Assembly: GCA_020721445.1 (NCBI GenBank)
Contig: DYMU01000001.1
Location: 186,001-250,000, forward strand
Origin: Gemmobacter nectariphilus
Lineage (GTDB): Bacteria > Pseudomonadota > Alphaproteobacteria > Rhodobacterales > Rhodobacteraceae
Direction: 5' to 3'
Length of the DNA: 64,000 nucleotides
The notes under the pieces were generated by a model that was given only the letters and a program-made list of their open reading frames with translations, did not search any database and was not told the origin of the DNA. This document shows, in pieces, positions 61,647 to 64,000 of the stretch; positions within the stretch are counted from its first letter, which is position 1; each line of letters starts with the position of its first letter. The position numbers were made by a program, and so were the translations under genes.

Positions 61647-62427
61647 GCGCCGGCCCGTGTTTTTGCCCGTGCTTGTGCCCGTGATCATGGTCTTGCGCGT
61701 GGCCGTGGCCCGGCGCGTCGCCGTGGTCGTGATCATGCACATGCTGATACAGCGCCAACGCACCTTGGGTGCCAAGCCCGAACAGCGCCCGGTATTCCGG
61801 GGCCGACGACACCACATGCGGCGTGCCCTGGCAGCACACATGGCCGTTCAGGCAGATCACCCGGTCACTGGCGGCCATCACCACATGCAGGTCATGGCTG
61901 ACCATCAAGACCGCCGCTCCGGTTTCCTTGCGCACTTCCTCGATCAGCCGGTAAAAGCTGGCCTCGCCGGGCTGATCCAGACCTTGGGTCGGCTCATCTA
62001 GCACCAGAACCTGCGGATTGGCCAGCAGCGCGCGTGCCAGCAGCACCCGCTGCATCTGCCCGCCCGACAGCCCGACCATCTGCGCGCCCTCCAACCCCGG
62101 CAGGCCCACCCGCGCCAAGGCCGCCGTCGCGGCGGCATCGCTGACCCGCACCGGCAGCGACAAAAACCGCCGCACGGTGATCGGCAAGCTGCGGTCCAGC
62201 ATCAGCCGCTGCGGCACATAGCCGATGCGCAGCCCCGCCATCCGCTGCACCCGGCCCTCGGACACCGGCACAATCCCCAACAGCGCCCGGATCAGCGTTG
62301 ATTTTCCCGACCCGTTCGGTCCGACGATGGTGACAATCTCGCCCGGATCAAGGCGCATCGTCACATCCTGCAACGCCTCGGCCCCGGCAAAACGCACCGA
62401 GATGTGATCGGCCGACAACAGCGCCAT
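61639..62427 (-). CDS. znuC: Zinc ABC transporter ATP-binding protein ZnuC
   Basis: A 262-residue ATPase: Walker A GPNGSGKST, signature LSGGQMQRV, Walker B VLVLDEPTQGLDQ. After the ABC fold it has a long His/Asp tail (HVHDHDHGDAPGHGHAQDHD and more, about 33 residues), longer than in most homologues and likely a zinc-binding extension. The ATG overlaps the zur stop by one base (TGATG). It energises ZnuA-bound zinc import. Confidence 0.94.
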   Translation of the reverse strand: MALLSADHISVRFAGAEALQDVTMRLDPGEIVTIVGPNGSGKSTLIRALLGIVPVSEGRVQRMAGLRIGYVPQRLMLDRSLPITVRRFLSLPVRVSDAAATAALARVGLPGLEGAQMVGLSGGQMQRVLLARALLANPQVLVLDEPTQGLDQPGEASFYRLIEEVRKETGAAVLMVSHDLHVVMAASDRVICLNGHVCCQGTPHVVSSAPEYRALFGLGTQGALALYQHVHDHDHGDAPGHGHAQDHDHGHKHGQKHGPAHV

Positions 62428-62939
62428 CACGCCGCCCCCCGGCAGGCCGGGCACTGGCCCAGGGCCTCGATGTTCGACCGCTCGATGCTAAAGCCAACCG
62501 CCTGTGCGGCGGCCTCCAGCGCCGTGCGCACCGGGGCGGCAGGCGCCTCGGCCACCAGATCGCAGGTCTTGCAGATCAGGAATGCCGGTGCATGGTCTTC
62601 GCCCGGATGCATGCAGGCGGCAAAGGCGTTCAGGCGGCGGATGCGATGCACAAAGCCATGCTCGACCAGAAACTCCAGCGCGCGATACGCGACCGGCGGC
62701 TGGTTGCCAAAGCCTTCGGCGGCAAGACGTTGCAACACGTCATAGGCCCCCAGCGCCTTGTGGTTTTCCAGCAAGATCTCCAGCACCCGCCTGCGCACCG
62801 GAGTCATCCGCGCGCCCGCATCCTGCGCCAAGGCCTCGGCCCGCGCCAGCACCTGCGCGGCGCAATGTGCGTGGTCATGCACGGCAAAGGCCAGATCGGG
62901 CAGACCGCAGTCCGGGCAAGCGTTGTGATCGTGGGGCAT
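62427..62939 (-). CDS. zur: Zinc uptake regulator Zur (Fur family)
   Basis: A 170-residue Fur-family repressor. It has the winged helix (MTPVRRRVLEILLENHKALGAYDVLQRLAAEG, PVAYRALEFLVEHGFVHRI) and the structural zinc cysteines CKTC and CPAC near the C-terminus. The first 30 residues add extra potential zinc ligands: C8, C11 (CPDC) and HDHAHC at 21-26, not found in most Zur proteins. The MPHDHNAC start has GGAGG five bases upstream; an ATG four codons earlier contains that site. It is co-transcribed with znuCB. Confidence 0.92.
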   Translation of the reverse strand: MPHDHNACPDCGLPDLAFAVHDHAHCAAQVLARAEALAQDAGARMTPVRRRVLEILLENHKALGAYDVLQRLAAEGFGNQPPVAYRALEFLVEHGFVHRIRRLNAFAACMHPGEDHAPAFLICKTCDLVAEAPAAPVRTALEAAAQAVGFSIERSNIEALGQCPACRGAA

Positions 62940-62955
62940 CACCGCCTCCATGCTG

Positions 62956-62984
62956 TTGACGCGTTACAGTATAACATATATACG
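62956..62984 (+). promoter_or_regulatory. znuA promoter with overlapping Zur-box palindrome
   Basis: TTGACG (62956-62961), 17 bases, TATACG (62979-62984). Within the spacer lies CGTTAC-AGT-ATAACA (62962-62976), an imperfect dyad similar to Zur boxes of the form TGTTATN3ATAACA. It would repress znuA and the divergent zur-znuCB together when zinc is ample. Confidence 0.65.
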
Positions 62985-63014
62985 AGACTACCCTCTTTGT
63001 GAAAGGCCCACCCC

Positions 63015-63983
63015 ATGCGTTATATCATCTCGTTTCTCTTGGCCAGCACCGCCCTCCCCGCCCTGGCTCAGGTTCCCCGTGTGGTGACCGACCTGCCCGC
63101 CGTGCATGCGATCACCGCGCAGGTGATGGGCGATCTTGGCAAGCCCGACCTGTTGCTCGACAAGGGCGGCAACGCCCACAATTTTCAGCTGCGCCCATCG
63201 CAGGCCAGGGCGCTGTCGCAGGCCGATCTGGTGATCTGGATCGGGCCCAAAATGACCCCTTGGCTGGACCGCGCCCTGGTCGGCGTCACGGTGGGCGGCG
63301 AAAAGCTGGAGCTGCTGGCGGCCGAAGGCACCTTCCGCCGCGACTTTGGCGATATGGCGGCACATGACCACGCCAACGAAGCCGAAGATACTGACCATGC
63401 AGCCAAGACCGAACACGCCCATGCCGAAGAAAGCCACGCCGAAGATGCGGGCAACACCCATGCCGGCCTTGATCCGCACGCCTGGCTTGACCCGGCAAAT
63501 GCGCAATACTGGGCGGGCCTGATCGCGGTCGAGCTGTCGCAGCTTGACCCTGAAAACGCCGCTACCTACGCCGCCAACGCCGCCGCCACGCAGGCCCGCA
63601 TCGCCACGATGGACGCCGAGATTTCGGCCATCCTCGCCCCGGTTCACGACAAGCCCTTTGTGGTGTTCCACGATGCGTACGGCTATTTCGCGGACCATTA
63701 CGATCTGACGGTGGCGGGGTCGATCTCCTTGGGCGATGCCACATCCCCCGGTGCCGCCCGGCTGCGTGAATTGTCCGACACGGTCGCCGCCGGCGGTGCG
63801 CTTTGCCTGTTTCCCGAAGGTCAGCATGACCCGGCGCTTGTCACCCAGATGGCCAATGGCAGCAAGGCCCGTATCGGTGCGGCGCTTGACCCCTCGGGCA
63901 GCCTGATCCCCCCTGGCCCCGATGCCTATGACAGCCTGATGCGCGCCCTTGCCAGCACCATCGCGGCCTGCCTGAAGGGCTGA
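63015..63983 (+). CDS. znuA: Zinc ABC transporter substrate-binding protein ZnuA
   Basis: A 322-residue periplasmic zinc-binding protein with signal peptide (MRYIISFLLASTALPALA). Metal ligands: H55 (GGNAHNF), His in LDPHAWLDP (about 154) and in VVFHDAYGYF (about 218). Between them is a His/Asp/Glu-rich loop (about 116-150) typical of ZnuA, thought to collect zinc. It is transcribed opposite to zur-znuCB from the Zur-controlled region. It ends 17 bases before the window edge. Confidence 0.95.
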   Translation: MRYIISFLLASTALPALAQVPRVVTDLPAVHAITAQVMGDLGKPDLLLDKGGNAHNFQLRPSQARALSQADLVIWIGPKMTPWLDRALVGVTVGGEKLELLAAEGTFRRDFGDMAAHDHANEAEDTDHAAKTEHAHAEESHAEDAGNTHAGLDPHAWLDPANAQYWAGLIAVELSQLDPENAATYAANAAATQARIATMDAEISAILAPVHDKPFVVFHDAYGYFADHYDLTVAGSISLGDATSPGAARLRELSDTVAAGGALCLFPEGQHDPALVTQMANGSKARIGAALDPSGSLIPPGPDAYDSLMRALASTIAACLKG

Positions 63984-64000
63984 TACCACACCGCGCCCTC

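Noticed and set aside
1-64000. tRNA, rRNA, CRISPR arrays, insertion sequences, prophage genes
   Set aside because: Scanning the gaps gave no tRNA-like T-loop sequence, no regular spaced direct repeats, no transposase or integrase frames and no phage structural genes. The GH25 lysozyme is a lipoprotein without phage neighbours.

Overview
The window is about 64 kb of high-GC chromosomal DNA (GC-rich throughout, dense coding, many ATGA/GTGA start-stop overlaps). Gene content and order (coaBC-dut-thiF, rpoH2-chaN, lpoA-glnD-murJ, gshB-yraN-rsmI, ycjX-ycjF, adenosylcobalamin-dependent ribonucleotide reductase, RpoHII-type sigma factor, a sulfide:quinone reductase resembling that of Rhodobacter capsulatus) point to an alphaproteobacterium of the Rhodobacteraceae/Paracoccaceae, close to Rhodobacter, Tabrizicola or Gemmobacter. 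The genus is an inference. No rRNA, tRNA, CRISPR array, prophage, complete insertion sequence or replication origin is visible.

Layout. 1-6.3 kb: end of a CDF metal exporter, an aminotransferase, a secreted peptidoglycan-binding protein, an FAH-family hydrolase, and a divergent NMT1/taurine-type ABC importer. 6.3-12.8 kb: a minus-strand block with a LysE exporter, a 2-hydroxyacid dehydrogenase, a TakP-like TRAP transporter, an amidase and an unlisted 54-residue membrane protein coupled to the amidase. 12.9-18 kb: truA, ycjX-ycjF and a polar amino-acid importer that lacks its ATPase. 18-25.4 kb: a membrane-anchored ThiF/MoeB protein, dut, coaBC, chaN and rpoH2 (all minus); then cobU-cobC and comM (plus). 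25.4-35.2 kb: gshB, yraN, rsmI, an LpoA-like lipoprotein, glnD, murJ, a rhomboid that lacks its catalytic residues, and trpS. 35.3-39.4 kb: two secreted EF-hand proteins, an AhpD-like protein behind a perfect FNR-type box, a DadA-like oxidase and sqr. 39.5-49 kb: a purine-scavenging operon, xdhABC followed by a BMP-type nucleoside ABC transporter. 49-57 kb: dnaE, a DUF1489 gene, nrdJ and a GH25 lysozyme lipoprotein. 57-64 kb: a dimethylglycine/sarcosine dehydrogenase, a PRC-barrel protein, and the zinc regulon zur-znuCB / znuA around a Zur-type operator.

The coding genes are mostly known families. The less expected signals are: (i) a family of short dispersed repeats with a GTATTT core, with at least seven copies here, two of them lying in frame inside xdhA and xdhB; (ii) regulatory sites tying genes to global regulators: an RpoE-type promoter before rpoH2 and overlapping the cobU start, CtrA-type half-sites before comM, an FnrL-type box, and a Zur box; (iii) a rhomboid pseudoprotease; and (iv) a translationally coupled microprotein. 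All promoter and operator calls were made by eye.
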